58,159 nt of DNA from an uncultured Oxalobacteraceae bacterium (lineage in GTDB: Bacteria; Pseudomonadota; Gammaproteobacteria; Burkholderiales; Burkholderiaceae), in the NCBI GenBank assembly GCA_946480015.1, contig CAMLIL010000024.1, positions 1-58,159 of the forward strand, written 5' to 3'. Both the position numbers and the translations under genes were made by a program. Of the stretch, positions 15,660-26,253 are shown one piece after another. The notes below the pieces were generated by a model that ran no database searches, was not told the DNA's origin, and was given only the letters and a program-made list of their open reading frames with translations. Each line of letters starts with the position of its first letter. The first letter of the stretch is position 1.

Positions 15660-16981
15660 CGCTGCTCGCGCCACCACAGCGCCAGCATCGCCAGCGCGAA
15701 CAGCGCGGCGAAGGGCCACGCCGGCAAGGGCGTGGCTGACGGCGCCGGCGGCTCGGGCCGGCGCGCCGCGTAGGCCGCGGTGGCGTCACGCTTGAGGGCC
15801 GCCTGCCACAAAGGCCAGTCGGCCTGGCCGTACACGTACACCTTCGCCGCCGCGCCGCCGGCCGATACGCTCAGCCAGCCCGGCGCGCGCGGCCATACCG
15901 CCACGCAGGATGCGTCGGCCTTGTCGGCGCGGCGCTGCCAGGCAAGGGTTTGGCCGAGCTGGGGGAAGCGCGCGCTCCCGGCGACTCCGAGCGCGCACAC
16001 TTCCAGCCGCTGCCCGGCCAGCGGCATGGCTTCGGCCGGCAGCCACGCCACCTTGCCGTGTTCACGCACGCCGGCCTGGTCGATCACGCTTTGCCACCGC
16101 TGCGCGAACGCGCGCGGATCGGTCATGGCTTCGCGGTGCCAGCCGGGTGCCGTCAGGCCCGTATCGCGGCCCAGCACCAACATGGGCACCTGCCGCGGCA
16201 GTGCGTTGCGTTCGGCGTCATCCGCCTGCTCCAGCCAGCGCGCATCGACGATCACCAGGTCCGGCCGCCCGAGCGGCGCGCGCGCCAGGTCGCGCCGGAC
16301 AATGCCCTGCCCCAGCGTGACCTGCCAGTCGATCAGCGCGCGGCTGCGGGTCAGCAGCTCGTTCAGGGCACGCACATCGAACGAGGGCGCGCTGAAGCGC
16401 CCCAGCACACGCAGCACGTCCGGTTCGGTCACCTGCAGCGGCAAGGGACCTTGCGCAAACACCTTGCCGGCGGTGTCGACCAGCCGCGCGGTCAGCAGCA
16501 TGGTTTCGGCCATCGGCGGCAGCCATTGCAGCGACTGAGTGGCGCCCTCGCCGGACGATGTTGCGATCAGCCCGCCGTTCTCGGCCAGCAGCTGCAGGCG
16601 CCAGCCGCTGGCGGCAGTGCGCCGCGCGCTCAGGGTGAACATGCTGCCCAGGGCAATTTGCCGCGGGAAGTCGAGGTGCAGCACTTCGGACGCGGGAGCG
16701 TTCCAGCGCAGCGGCCGCGCCGGCAGATCGCGCCAGCGCGCAGCGCTCATGCCGTCGCCATCGATCGACACGCTGCGCGCCGCCGCGATATCGATCGATG
16801 CGGCATCCGGGTCGATCCTGACATTGTCCTGCACCGCGCCGGGCAACGAGAAGCCGCCCAGCAGCAGCGCCAGCGCGGCGGCGGCGGCCAGCGCCAGTGC
16901 GGCGTCGGCCCATTGCCGGGCGAGCGCATACAGGAGCGCGCTCACGCCGCCGGCGAGCATCACGAGCAGCATGACGATCAT
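15656..16981 (-). CDS. Membrane protein of the MoxR/DUF58 cluster, GATase-like periplasmic domain
   Basis: A 441-residue protein, last gene of the minus-strand cluster, starting in an ATGA overlap with the preceding gene. Two N-terminal helices (about 2-17 and 22-45) and one near the C-terminus (WPFAALFALAMLALWW) frame a long extracytoplasmic region. The centre (about 225-330) resembles a class I glutamine-amidotransferase-like Rossmann fold (PDLVIVDARWLE, VPMLVLGRDTGLT) without a clear catalytic Cys-His-Glu set. Proteins of this shape accompany BatA-type genes in other bacteria. I do not recognise an enzymatic function; a structural role in an envelope complex is possible. Confidence 0.7.
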   Translation of the reverse strand: MIVMLLVMLAGGVSALLYALARQWADAALALAAAAALALLLGGFSLPGAVQDNVRIDPDAASIDIAAARSVSIDGDGMSAARWRDLPARPLRWNAPASEVLHLDFPRQIALGSMFTLSARRTAASGWRLQLLAENGGLIATSSGEGATQSLQWLPPMAETMLLTARLVDTAGKVFAQGPLPLQVTEPDVLRVLGRFSAPSFDVRALNELLTRSRALIDWQVTLGQGIVRRDLARAPLGRPDLVIVDARWLEQADDAERNALPRQVPMLVLGRDTGLTAPGWHREAMTDPRAFAQRWQSVIDQAGVREHGKVAWLPAEAMPLAGQRLEVCALGVAGSARFPQLGQTLAWQRRADKADASCVAVWPRAPGWLSVSAGGAAAKVYVYGQADWPLWQAALKRDATAAYAARRPEPPAPSATPLPAWPFAALFALAMLALWWREQR

Positions 16982-18387
16982 GGCGCCACTCCCGCATTCC
17001 ACGCGCGCGTGAACGGCGTGCCGGCGGCGGGCCGAGCGTGCAGCGACAGCGTCTCGGGAGCCGTGCGCAGCCACGCGCGCAGATGAGCGCGGCACGGCAG
17101 GCAGCCGTCGGCGACGTCCTGCACGGCGCGCTGCGCCGCCAGTTTTTGCGCGGTGACGCTCAGGCGCTCGCCGATCCAGTCTAGCGCGGTGGCGCGCCAC
17201 TGCGCCGGCAGTGCGCCTTCGCCTTCGAGCGCCGTGACCAGTTCGCGCACTTGCGCCGGCACCGGATCGGCGGCGTTGCGCTGGGTGCGGCGGTAGCTGG
17301 CCGCCACGGGCGCCTCGCCTTCCTCCGCGCTGTCTTCGGCCGGTTCGGTGGCTTCGCCCAGCTGCACCGTATAGACAGGCGACACGCTGGTCTGGGGATA
17401 CTCGGCGTTGTCGGTCGCGCGCACGTGGAAATACAGGGTGTCGCCCGGCTGCATGCCCAGTTCTTCCATGCTCCAGCGGCGCGACCAGTCGCCCGGGTCG
17501 GATAGCGCGATATCACGCTCGGTGTAGCGCGGGTTCCCGCCACCGTGCGCCAGCGTCAGATGCAGCCAGGCGCGGCGCACCTGATGGTCGTCGCGTACCG
17601 ACACGCGCATCGTGGTCTGGGTGGCATCGGCCGGCAGCTGCGCCACCAGCGGCGCCGTGATGGCGATGCGCGGCGCCTGGTCAGGCCGCACCAGCAGGTT
17701 GTAGCGGGTGCCGCGCCAGCGCCAGAACAGCGATTCGTCCGCGCGCCAGAGTGCGCACTGGCGCCCGACCGTCAGCTCGCGGCCGTCGGACAGCTCGACC
17801 CGCGTGGCCACCGGCTGCGGCGTGCGCAGGCACCACTGCACCAGGCTGTACTGCGGCACTTCCAGCGCGCGCGGGCTGGTCTCGAAGGCGGCGATTCCGG
17901 TGTACCGCGGCGGTGTCACGCGCATCACCAGGGCGCTGGTCTCGTCGGCAAGACGGGGCAGCCTGGCGCCGCCGAACTGCTGCCAGCCCAGCAGCGCCAG
18001 CGCAGGCACCACGCTGGCGGCCAGCCAGCGCCAGTCGAAGCGCACCTGCGCGTGCACGATGCCGGCCACGACATCGTCGCGCAGCGCGGTATCGAGGCGG
18101 CGCAGCAGGCGCGCGCGCTGCAGGCGGGCGATCGGCGTATCGGCCTCGCGCAGCAGCGCGCTGCTGTCCTCCAGCGCGGTAACGCAAGCATCGAGCCAGC
18201 CGCTCCATTGGCGCTCGATACGCAGGTTCTGGCGGCGGTAGTCCCACCAGATCCAGCCGCCGGCCGCCGCCACGCCGACGGGCGACAGCAGCAGGCACCA
18301 GGGCAGCAGCACCGCCAGCCACAGCGGCGCGCGCCGGCGCGTGGCGGCGAACTGCAGACGGTCGACGATGTCAGCGGCGGCGTGCAT
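16978..18387 (-). CDS. DUF4175-like membrane protein
   Basis: A 469-residue protein with hydrophobic helices at about 21-48 (LWLAVLLPWCLLLSPVGVAA) and 120-136. A large, probably periplasmic, beta-rich region follows (TQTTMRVSVRDDHQVRRAWL, then ERDIALSDPGDWSRRW), which resembles DUF4175 proteins found beside MoxR/DUF58 genes. The C-terminal part has CLPCRAHLRAWL, a CxxC pair of unknown purpose. Its start overlaps the stop of the BatA-like gene by 17 bp and its stop overlaps the next start, so the set is translationally coupled. Function is not known. Confidence 0.7.
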   Translation of the reverse strand: MHAAADIVDRLQFAATRRRAPLWLAVLLPWCLLLSPVGVAAAGGWIWWDYRRQNLRIERQWSGWLDACVTALEDSSALLREADTPIARLQRARLLRRLDTALRDDVVAGIVHAQVRFDWRWLAASVVPALALLGWQQFGGARLPRLADETSALVMRVTPPRYTGIAAFETSPRALEVPQYSLVQWCLRTPQPVATRVELSDGRELTVGRQCALWRADESLFWRWRGTRYNLLVRPDQAPRIAITAPLVAQLPADATQTTMRVSVRDDHQVRRAWLHLTLAHGGGNPRYTERDIALSDPGDWSRRWSMEELGMQPGDTLYFHVRATDNAEYPQTSVSPVYTVQLGEATEPAEDSAEEGEAPVAASYRRTQRNAADPVPAQVRELVTALEGEGALPAQWRATALDWIGERLSVTAQKLAAQRAVQDVADGCLPCRAHLRAWLRTAPETLSLHARPAAGTPFTRAWNAGVAP

Positions 18388-19207
18388 GAGTCACGATCCG
18401 TTCGAGCGCGAACAGCGCCATCAGCGCCAGCGTCAGCATATAGCGCAGCGCGCCGCCGCCCTGCGTGGCGGGCGCACTGCCAGGGGCAATCGACTGGCTG
18501 GGCGTGGTGTACGGGGGCGGCCGGTATTGCCGCTGTTCCCAGGCTTCGAACAGGGCGCGCGCTGCCGCCGCATCGTGCGGCGGCGGCAGGCGCGCGTCGA
18601 ACACGGTTGGGGACACTCCCGCAGCCGCATCGATGCGGTAGCGGTGCGGCCCGTCCAGCGCGGCGAACAGCCGGCGCCATCGGGCCGCATGCGCGCCGAC
18701 GATGACGACGTCACGCCCGGCCGGCGCGGCGGCGCGGCTTTGGCTGCGCACTTCCAGCCGCATCCGCGTGCGTGGCATCAACGCCGGCATCGGCACGTCG
18801 CCCAGCAGCAGCACGCGCGAACCGGCCTGCCATTCGCGTTCATGGCGCGCCAGCCAGCCGAAGGCGTCCGCTGTCGACAGGGTCAACCGGTCGGCATTGT
18901 CGAACCGGGCCGCCCTGATCTGCCGCTCCGCCCAGGCCGCATCGGTGCCGGGCACGATGACGACCGCGTCCGCGCGCCACGGCAGCACCACGTCGGCCAG
19001 CCAGCCGATGACGCAGGCCAGCAGCAGGCAGCGCAGGGCCAGCAGCAGGCGATCGCGCCAGCGCCACAGGCGCCGCCGCCGGGGCTCGGCGCGCGGCAGA
19101 AAGCGCGCGCTCGCCAGCGCTTGCGCGTCCCCCTGCTCGCGCCGCCGGCGGTGCCACCATACCGGCAACAGCAGCAGCGGCAAGGCCAGCAGCCACATAC
19201 TGTTCAT
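18371..19207 (-). CDS. BatA-like membrane protein (aerotolerance regulator N-terminal type)
   Basis: A 278-residue protein. The N-terminus MNSMWLLALPLLLLPVWWHR is the typical BatA-type first helix, and a second helix follows near 55-75 (LLALRCLLLACVIGWLADVVL). The middle resembles a degraded von Willebrand A or Rossmann domain without a convincing MIDAS motif (DxSxS is absent). A last helix lies near the C-terminus (YMLTLALMALFALERI), ending in a basic tail. ATG 19207 overlaps the stop of the DUF58 gene as ATGA. BatA-type proteins are associated with MoxR ATPases and envelope stress or metalloprotein maturation in other bacteria. Confidence 0.78.
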   Translation of the reverse strand: MNSMWLLALPLLLLPVWWHRRRREQGDAQALASARFLPRAEPRRRRLWRWRDRLLLALRCLLLACVIGWLADVVLPWRADAVVIVPGTDAAWAERQIRAARFDNADRLTLSTADAFGWLARHEREWQAGSRVLLLGDVPMPALMPRTRMRLEVRSQSRAAAPAGRDVVIVGAHAARWRRLFAALDGPHRYRIDAAAGVSPTVFDARLPPPHDAAAARALFEAWEQRQYRPPPYTTPSQSIAPGSAPATQGGGALRYMLTLALMALFALERIVTHARRR

Positions 19208-20049
19208 GGGCGCAGCCATTTGCGCAGCACACCCACCAGCGGTTCTTCGATGGCGGCGCTGAGAACGGCAATGTCGTGCCGGCGGCAGTCGGTCAGGACA
19301 TTGGCAAAGTGCTGGTCGCGCCGGCGCCGGTAAATTGCGCGGGTGTCGCTGTCGAACCGTACGACGCCGCTGGGCGCTTCCGGGTCGCTCCACGCCTGGC
19401 CGGCGGCGAAGCTGGCGGCGCGCTCGGCCTCGGTGTGCAGGCATAGCAGGCGCACGTCGTGCCGCATGTGGCGCAGGCGCAGCAAGGCTTGCGCATGGGC
19501 CGACGGCCAGTCCAGGCAATCGCTGGCGGCGAAGATCAGGCCGGGTGTGCGCGCGAAGTGCAGCCTGGGCTGCTCGGGCAGCAGGCCGGCGGCGCTGACC
19601 CGCGCAAGCTGCCCCAGCACGCGGCGCAGCTGGCCGGTGCCGCGCGCCGGCGGCGTAACCTGCACCTTGCCGGCGCCGAATACCAGCAAACCGAAGGCAT
19701 CGCCCTGGCGCTGCGCGAGCGCCGCCACGCAGGCCAGCAGCGCGCGCGCAAATCCCAGCTTGTCCAGGCCTGGGGTGACGCGGCTCGGTTCGGCCATCGA
19801 TGCGCTGGCGTCGAGCCACAGCCACACCGCCAGGTGGCTGTCGCGCTCCGCTTCGCGCACGTAATAGCGGTCGGCGCGCGCCATCAGCTTCCAGTCGATG
19901 CGGCGCCAGTCGTCGCCCGGCACGTAGGCGCGGTACCCGGCAAACTCGACGCCGGGGCCGTGCCCGCGGCCGGCGTGCGCACCCGGCCCCAGGCTGGCCA
20001 GCACGTGCCGCGCCACCAGGTGCAGGTCGGCGGTGGGTATGACGGCCAT
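19204..20049 (-). CDS. DUF58 domain protein (VWA-like MoxR partner)
   Basis: A 281-residue soluble protein. The DUF58 hallmark is clear: GVEFAGYRAYVPGDDWRRID followed by WKLMARADRYYVREAERDS and WLWLDASASM, where DASAS corresponds to the DxSxS metal-binding site of von Willebrand A folds. ATG 20049 gives a normal N-terminus (MAVIPTADLHLVARHVLASL) only four bases after the MoxR stop; a longer frame extends into the MoxR gene and is not supported. DUF58 proteins are standard partners of MoxR AAA+ ATPases, probably acting as substrate adaptors. Confidence 0.9.
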   Translation of the reverse strand: MAVIPTADLHLVARHVLASLGPGAHAGRGHGPGVEFAGYRAYVPGDDWRRIDWKLMARADRYYVREAERDSHLAVWLWLDASASMAEPSRVTPGLDKLGFARALLACVAALAQRQGDAFGLLVFGAGKVQVTPPARGTGQLRRVLGQLARVSAAGLLPEQPRLHFARTPGLIFAASDCLDWPSAHAQALLRLRHMRHDVRLLCLHTEAERAASFAAGQAWSDPEAPSGVVRFDSDTRAIYRRRRDQHFANVLTDCRRHDIAVLSAAIEEPLVGVLRKWLRP

Positions 20050-20053
20050 CGCC

Positions 20054-21058
<1,005 letters not shown>

Positions 21059-21060
21059 GG

Positions 21061-21645
21061 TCAGGCTCCCAATGCATAGTGAATGATATTGACGGCCAGG
21101 CGCACGCCGCCGGAGCCCTTGTTCGCGTACAGCACCCGCACCCGCCCGTCCATGTCGACCGCGCGCAGCGCATCGTGCTGCGCGCCGTCGATGCGGTAGA
21201 AGCTCGCGAACAGGCCATGCGAAGCGGGCAGCTTGCGCAGCGCCCGCACGCCAAACAGGCGCGCCATTTCGGCCTCGAAGGAGCGCGCGAACAGGCCGTC
21301 GGCGGCGCCGCTGCGGTCGTCCACGAACAGAAAGCCGCCGCCGCGCACATAGCGCTCGACATGCGCGCGTTCGGGGCCGGTAAATTGCACCAGCCGGTGA
21401 CCTGCCAGATAGCAGAACGGCACCGCCAGCATGGCCGGATCGGCCAGCGCGGCCACGCGTTCGGCCGGATCGACGCGCATGCTGCTGGTGCGCGCCAGCG
21501 CCTGCAGCACCTGGCCGGGCAGGCGCGCGGCGGCGTCCCAGTCGCCCGACACGTATTTCAGGCGCGTGAAGTAAAAGTCATAGCTGGACAGCATGGGCGC
21601 CAGCGCCACTCCACCACTCAGCTTTAAAAACGACCTTCGCTCCAC
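21061..21645 (-). CDS. DUF4159 protein with Tat-type signal
   Basis: A 194-residue protein, first gene of the MoxR cluster. GTG 21645 was chosen over the longer frame because GGAG lies five bases upstream, and because it gives the N-terminus MERRSFLKLSGGVALAPML, a twin-arginine motif (RRSFLK) with a hydrophobic stretch. The rest matches DUF4159: FYFTRLKYVSGDWDA, CYLAGHRLVQF, YVRGGGFLFVDDRSG, and FYRIDGAQHDALRAV. The Tat signal implies export in folded form, possibly with a cofactor inserted by the MoxR machinery; that is inference. Function of DUF4159 is unknown. Confidence 0.82.
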   Translation of the reverse strand: MERRSFLKLSGGVALAPMLSSYDFYFTRLKYVSGDWDAAARLPGQVLQALARTSSMRVDPAERVAALADPAMLAVPFCYLAGHRLVQFTGPERAHVERYVRGGGFLFVDDRSGAADGLFARSFEAEMARLFGVRALRKLPASHGLFASFYRIDGAQHDALRAVDMDGRVRVLYANKGSGGVRLAVNIIHYALGA

Positions 21646-21824
21646 AAGCGCTCCAGAAAAGGGCTCGATGATAGGGCTAGCCGCCGGAATGGCGCGCACG
21701 AATGGTTTCCAGACTTCAAGCACAAGTTTTATTAAATACACAATACTACCGCGCCGAGCACGCTTGACCTTTCGATAAGCTTGCTGGATGATCGCCGCAC
21801 CTGAACATGACGGAGACGATTGAT

Positions 21825-22622
21825 ATGAAACGAATGATGCTGGCCATCGCCCTGGCCGCGGGCATGCTGGGTACGGCGCAGGCGGACGAGGCCCTCAAGG
21901 CGGCCATCGGCAGCAGCGCGCGCGCCCCGGCCAATGCGGCGCGCGACAGCGCCCGCCACCCTTACGAAACGCTGACCTTTTTCGGCATCAAGCCGACCAT
22001 GACGGTGGTCGAACTGGCGCCGGGTGGCGGCTGGTACACCGAAATCCTGGCGCCCTACCTGCGCGAGAAGGGCAAGCTGATCGCCGCCGGCTATTCGGCC
22101 ACTTCGCCCGATGAAGGCGCGCGCGGCTACGCCGCCAGTTTCCAGAAGAAGCTGGCCTCCAATCCGGCCCTGTTCGACAAGGTGCAGACGGGCGTATTCG
22201 AGCCGCCGCGCGAGTACAGCTTCGCCAAGCCGGGCAGCGCCGACATGGTGCTCACCTTCCGCAACATCCACAACTGGACCGGCGCCGGCGACGACAAGCT
22301 CAAGGAAGCCTTTGCGCAGGTGTTCAAGGCCCTCAAACCGGGCGGCGTGTTCGGCGTGGTCGATCACCGTCTGCCGGCGGCCAAACCGGCCGGCGCCACC
22401 GACGGCTATCTGCACGAAGCGTATGTGATCAGGATGGTCGAAAGCGCGGGCTTCAAGCTGGCCGGCAAATCGGAGGTCAACGCCAATCCGAAGGACACCG
22501 CCGATCACGCCAAGGGCGTGTGGGCGCTGCCGCCGGTATTGGCCAACAAGGATGTGGACCGCGCCAAATACATGGCCATCGGCGAGAGCGACCGCATGAC
22601 GCTCAAGTTCGTCAAGCCCTGA
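21825..22622 (+). CDS. Exported SAM-methyltransferase-like protein (COG4798 type)
   Basis: A 265-residue protein with a Sec signal peptide (MKRMMLAIALAAGMLGTAQA). ATG 21825 is preceded by GGAG nine bases upstream; an ATG six codons earlier has no such support. The mature part carries a methyltransferase-like motif I, VVELAPGGGWYTEILAPYL, then LIAAGYSATSP, MVLTFRNIHNW and FKALKPGGVFGVVDHR. An exported methyltransferase fold is odd because SAM is not expected in the periplasm, yet this family is widespread; the biochemical role is unknown. It is divergent from the DUF4159 gene. Confidence 0.8.
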   Translation: MKRMMLAIALAAGMLGTAQADEALKAAIGSSARAPANAARDSARHPYETLTFFGIKPTMTVVELAPGGGWYTEILAPYLREKGKLIAAGYSATSPDEGARGYAASFQKKLASNPALFDKVQTGVFEPPREYSFAKPGSADMVLTFRNIHNWTGAGDDKLKEAFAQVFKALKPGGVFGVVDHRLPAAKPAGATDGYLHEAYVIRMVESAGFKLAGKSEVNANPKDTADHAKGVWALPPVLANKDVDRAKYMAIGESDRMTLKFVKP

Positions 22623-22692
22623 TGTGAAGGCGGCCCGGCGGCGTGTATAGTGCAGGGTCGGCGCAGCGCGCGCCGTTTCCCCTGCCGAGACC

Positions 22693-24219
22693 ATGACACT
22701 ACTTCGCATCGCCGGCGCCATCGTGCTGGCCATGGCCAGCGCGTGTGCGCTGGCCAACGACCCGCCGGTCGCCGCTGCACCGGCTTCCGCCGTCAACGCC
22801 GACGTCGAAAACGCCGTCGTCAAGATCTTCAGTACCCTGCGCCGACCCGACCCGTACAAGCCCTGGACCAAGTCCACGCCGCACGACGTGACCGGTTCCG
22901 GCGTGGTCCTTTCGGGTAACCGCATCCTGACCAACGCCCATGTGGTGCGCTACGCCAGCCAGGTGGAGGTGCAGGCCAGCCAGAGCGGCGACAAACTGTC
23001 GGCCACCGTGGTCGCCATCGCCCCCGGCATCGACCTGGCATTACTCAAGCTCGACGACGAATCGTTCTTCAACACCCATGCCGCGGCCCAGCGCACCAGC
23101 GCCATGCCGGCGGTGCGCGAGCAGGTGTTCGCGTACGGCTATCCGACCGGCGGCAGTTCGCTGTCGATCACCAAGGGCATCGTCTCGCGCATCGAATTCG
23201 TCCCTTACACCTACCCGACCTGGGGGCTGCGCATCCAGATCGACGCGGCCATCAACTCGGGTAACAGCGGCGGCCCGGTCATGGCCGGCGACAAAATGAT
23301 CGGCCTGGCGTTCTCCCGCGTGGCCGATGCCCAGAACATCGGCTACATCATCCCCAACGAGGAAATCGACCTGTTCCTGCGCGACGTGGCCGACGGCCGC
23401 TACGACGGCAAGCCGGCCATGCAGGACGAAATCCAGACGCTGGAAAATCCCGCGCTGCGCGAGTACCTCAAGCTGCCGGCAGGCGTGACCGGCGGCGTGG
23501 TGCGCAAGCCGGCCTTCACCGATGCCAGCTATCCGCTGCGCGAGTGGGACGTCATCACCCGCATCGGCGATGTGGCGATCGACAACCAGGCCATGGTCAA
23601 GGCCGGCCCCGGCCTGAACCTGCGCTTCCAGGCGCTGGTGCAGCGGCTGGCCAAGGATGGCAAGGTGCCGCTGACGATCGTCCGCGACGGCAAGTCCATG
23701 ACGGTGCAGGTGCCGGTGGTGGGCCATCGCAAGCCGCTCATTGCGCCGCTGGACGAGCGCTATCCGTCGTATCTGATCTACGGCCCGTTCGTGTTCTCGC
23801 GCGCGACCGCGGAATTCGCCTCCTTCATGAGCTCCAATGTCCAGCTGTTCAACGCGCTTGCAGGTCTGGGCCATCCGCTGGCGACCGAGCGGGCTACCTT
23901 CGCCACGCCGGAACGCGAAGAACTGGTGGTGATCAGCTCGCCCTTCTTCCCGCACAAGAGCGTGAGCGGCTACAGCGGCCGTGCCGGCTCGGTGGTGGAG
24001 TCGGTCAACGGCGTCAAGGTGCGCAGCCTGGCCCACCTGGTCACCATGCTGCGCGACTCGAAGGACGAGCTGCTGGTATTTCGCTTCGAGCAGTACGGCG
24101 CCGAGAACATCGTGGTGCGCCGCAAGGACATGCTGGAGGCGACCGATGGCATCCTGAACGACAACGGCATCCGCGCCCAGGCATCGCAGGACATGCTCGA
24201 CATCTGGCAACGCAAATAA
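22693..24219 (+). CDS. HtrA/Deg-like exported serine protease with PDZ region
   Basis: A 508-residue protein with a signal peptide ending near residue 21 (SACALA). The trypsin-fold protease domain has the full triad: H83 in TNAHVV, D114 in GIDLALLKLD, and S192 in NSGNSGGP. A PDZ-like region follows (about 250-350, GVVRKPAFTDASYPLREWDV). The C-terminal ~140 residues contain a second PDZ-like fold (SGYSGRAGSVVESVNGVKVR). It should degrade or regulate misfolded or specific periplasmic proteins. No sigma-E-type neighbour is seen. The gene is convergent with the aminopeptidase gene. Confidence 0.9.
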   Translation: MTLLRIAGAIVLAMASACALANDPPVAAAPASAVNADVENAVVKIFSTLRRPDPYKPWTKSTPHDVTGSGVVLSGNRILTNAHVVRYASQVEVQASQSGDKLSATVVAIAPGIDLALLKLDDESFFNTHAAAQRTSAMPAVREQVFAYGYPTGGSSLSITKGIVSRIEFVPYTYPTWGLRIQIDAAINSGNSGGPVMAGDKMIGLAFSRVADAQNIGYIIPNEEIDLFLRDVADGRYDGKPAMQDEIQTLENPALREYLKLPAGVTGGVVRKPAFTDASYPLREWDVITRIGDVAIDNQAMVKAGPGLNLRFQALVQRLAKDGKVPLTIVRDGKSMTVQVPVVGHRKPLIAPLDERYPSYLIYGPFVFSRATAEFASFMSSNVQLFNALAGLGHPLATERATFATPEREELVVISSPFFPHKSVSGYSGRAGSVVESVNGVKVRSLAHLVTMLRDSKDELLVFRFEQYGAENIVVRRKDMLEATDGILNDNGIRAQASQDMLDIWQRK

Positions 24220-24280
24220 GCCGCTCACCGCTTTCGCGAGAACGACTGGCGTACTGGCGACGAGGTACACCTCATCGCCT

Positions 24281-26137
24281 TCATGGCTTGGCCATTTCCT
24301 TGTCGACGCTGGCCTGGGTGGCCGGGTGATAGCGTTCGCGCGCGCGCCGGTACACGTCTTCGGCCCATGCGCGGTCTTCCGGTTGCTTGCGCAGCGCCGC
24401 GTACAGCGGCACGACGAACTTCTGCCGGCCCACGCTCATCAGGAATGCTTCCAGCGGGGCGCGCACGTCCCGATAGCCGCCATCGACCGCGGCGCGGAAA
24501 AAGCGGAACGCGACTTCATTATTGGCGGTCTTGGCCAGCCCGAAGGCGTCGTCGAGCTCCTTGAGCTGCGCGGGGCCGGCCTTGCCGTCGATGTCGTTCA
24601 GGAATTTCATCCATTCGGCGGCGCTCCACTTGGGCGCGTTCAGGCGCGCGGTCGGCAGCGTGCCGGCCATCCAGGCGTCGCGCGCCTTGTCGAGTGCCGC
24701 CAGGCGCGGCGACACAACCCGGACCGCACTGGCCGGAATGCCGGGGCCGTACAGCCACTCGTTCAATTCCGCTTCGCTGATCAGGTTCGGGTGCTGGGCC
24801 AGCAGGGTCTTGCGCAGGTAGTCGAGGAACTGGTCGGTGGTCACGCTCCAGAAGGCGTGCTGGTCGAACCAGCCGCGCAGGAAGGGGTCGAACACCGCGC
24901 GGCCGGCACGCTGCTCCAGCGTGAACAGCAGCCAGGCGCCCTTGGGGTAGGCCAGGCCCTGGTCGGTGTAGTGTTCGTCGGAGCTGTCGGGGTCGCGCGT
25001 GAGCAGCGCCTGCTTGTTGACCGGGATCCCGGACAGCGAGGCCAGCGCTTCTTCCTGCTGCAGCTGCAGGTTCATGATGGCGTGGTCTTTGCCGTAGATG
25101 GCTTCGATAATGCGCGTGGTGACGTATTCGGTGAAGCCTTCGTTCAGCCACCAGTGCTTCCACGAGGCGTTGGTCACCAGGTTGCCCGACCAGCTGTGCG
25201 CCAGCTCGTGCGCCACCAGGTCGACCAGGCTGCGGTCGCCGGCAATCACGGTCGGGGTCACAAAGGTCAGGCGCGGGTTTTCCATGCCGCCGATGGGGAA
25301 CGATGGCGGCAGCACCAGCAGGTCGTAGCGCCCCCACCGGTATGGGCCGTACAGCGATTCGGCGGCCTTGATCATTTTTTCGGTGTCGGCGAATTCGTAG
25401 GCGGCGGAGGCGATGCGCTTGGGTTCGGCGTACACCGCGCTGCGCGGGCCGAGCCGGCGCGCCTGCAGTTCGCCGATGCCGATGGCCAGCAGGTAGCTGG
25501 GGATCGGCTGCGGCATCTTGAAGCGCCAGCCGCCCAGGCCGATGCCGCCGCGGTCGTTATCGGCGCTCATGACCACGCGCAGGTCTTGCGGCGCATCGAT
25601 GCGCGCGGTGTAGGTGAAGCGTACTGCGGGCGTGTCCTGCAACGGCACCCAGGAGCGCGCCTCGATGGTTTCGGACTGGCTGAACATGAACGGGCGCTTG
25701 CCCGACATGGTCTGCGCCGGCGTAAGCCATTGCAGCGCCGGCGCGGATGGCGAGGTGCGGTACCAGATGCGCACCTTGTCGCTCTGGCGCGCCAGCTTGA
25801 TGTGCAGGGCCTGGCCCTTCTTCTCGTCGACGCTGTCGAGGGTGAACGGCACGCTGGTCCAGCCGCCGCGCGTGCCGGACGCCTCGACCTTGCTGATGGT
25901 CAGCGCGCGCGTGTCCAGATCGAGCGTGCGGGCCGACTTGTCGAGCCAGTCGAGGCTCAGCACGGCGAAGCCGGACAGGGTCTTCTTGTCGAAGTCGGCC
26001 TTCAGGTCGAGGTGCAGCGCGCGCGTCCTGACCTGGTCGTAACGGGCGTAGCTGAGCGGGTCGAGCGCGAACGCGGCTGCGCTCCACAAGGTAAATACGG
26101 CGCAAAAGGCGGCGCGCACGATGGTCGGTCGATTCAT
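24281..26137 (-). CDS. Exported M1-family aminopeptidase (LTA4-hydrolase-like)
   Basis: A 618-residue zinc metallopeptidase with a signal peptide (residues 1-24, ending AAAFA). The zinc site is HELAH (310-314) with the third ligand E333 in LNEGFTEY, and the substrate N-terminus motif is GGMEN (284-288). The N-terminal beta-saddle, catalytic domain and helical C-terminal domain match M1 enzymes of the leukotriene-A4-hydrolase-like subgroup. It should remove N-terminal residues from peptides in the periplasm. It is divergent from the GDT1 gene. Confidence 0.93.
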   Translation of the reverse strand: MNRPTIVRAAFCAVFTLWSAAAFALDPLSYARYDQVRTRALHLDLKADFDKKTLSGFAVLSLDWLDKSARTLDLDTRALTISKVEASGTRGGWTSVPFTLDSVDEKKGQALHIKLARQSDKVRIWYRTSPSAPALQWLTPAQTMSGKRPFMFSQSETIEARSWVPLQDTPAVRFTYTARIDAPQDLRVVMSADNDRGGIGLGGWRFKMPQPIPSYLLAIGIGELQARRLGPRSAVYAEPKRIASAAYEFADTEKMIKAAESLYGPYRWGRYDLLVLPPSFPIGGMENPRLTFVTPTVIAGDRSLVDLVAHELAHSWSGNLVTNASWKHWWLNEGFTEYVTTRIIEAIYGKDHAIMNLQLQQEEALASLSGIPVNKQALLTRDPDSSDEHYTDQGLAYPKGAWLLFTLEQRAGRAVFDPFLRGWFDQHAFWSVTTDQFLDYLRKTLLAQHPNLISEAELNEWLYGPGIPASAVRVVSPRLAALDKARDAWMAGTLPTARLNAPKWSAAEWMKFLNDIDGKAGPAQLKELDDAFGLAKTANNEVAFRFFRAAVDGGYRDVRAPLEAFLMSVGRQKFVVPLYAALRKQPEDRAWAEDVYRRARERYHPATQASVDKEMAKP

Positions 26138-26253
26138 ACGTTCTTTCCAATGGATGGCACGTCGGGCGCACGCAGAATAGCATTTTTGGGCAAACGGCGC
26201 GGTCGCGCTGGCGCGCCTCTGCTATCATCCGGCACCATGTTCGACTGACTGTT

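Noticed and set aside
24326..26248. A 640-codon open frame antisense to the M1 aminopeptidase
   Set aside because: High-GC shadow of a real gene; the HELAH zinc site and signal peptide are on the other strand.
26138..26253. Possible Mn2+ riboswitch (yybP-ykoY type) before the GDT1-family gene
   Set aside because: The 116-bp region lacks the conserved loops of that riboswitch and is too short between divergent genes to fold as one.
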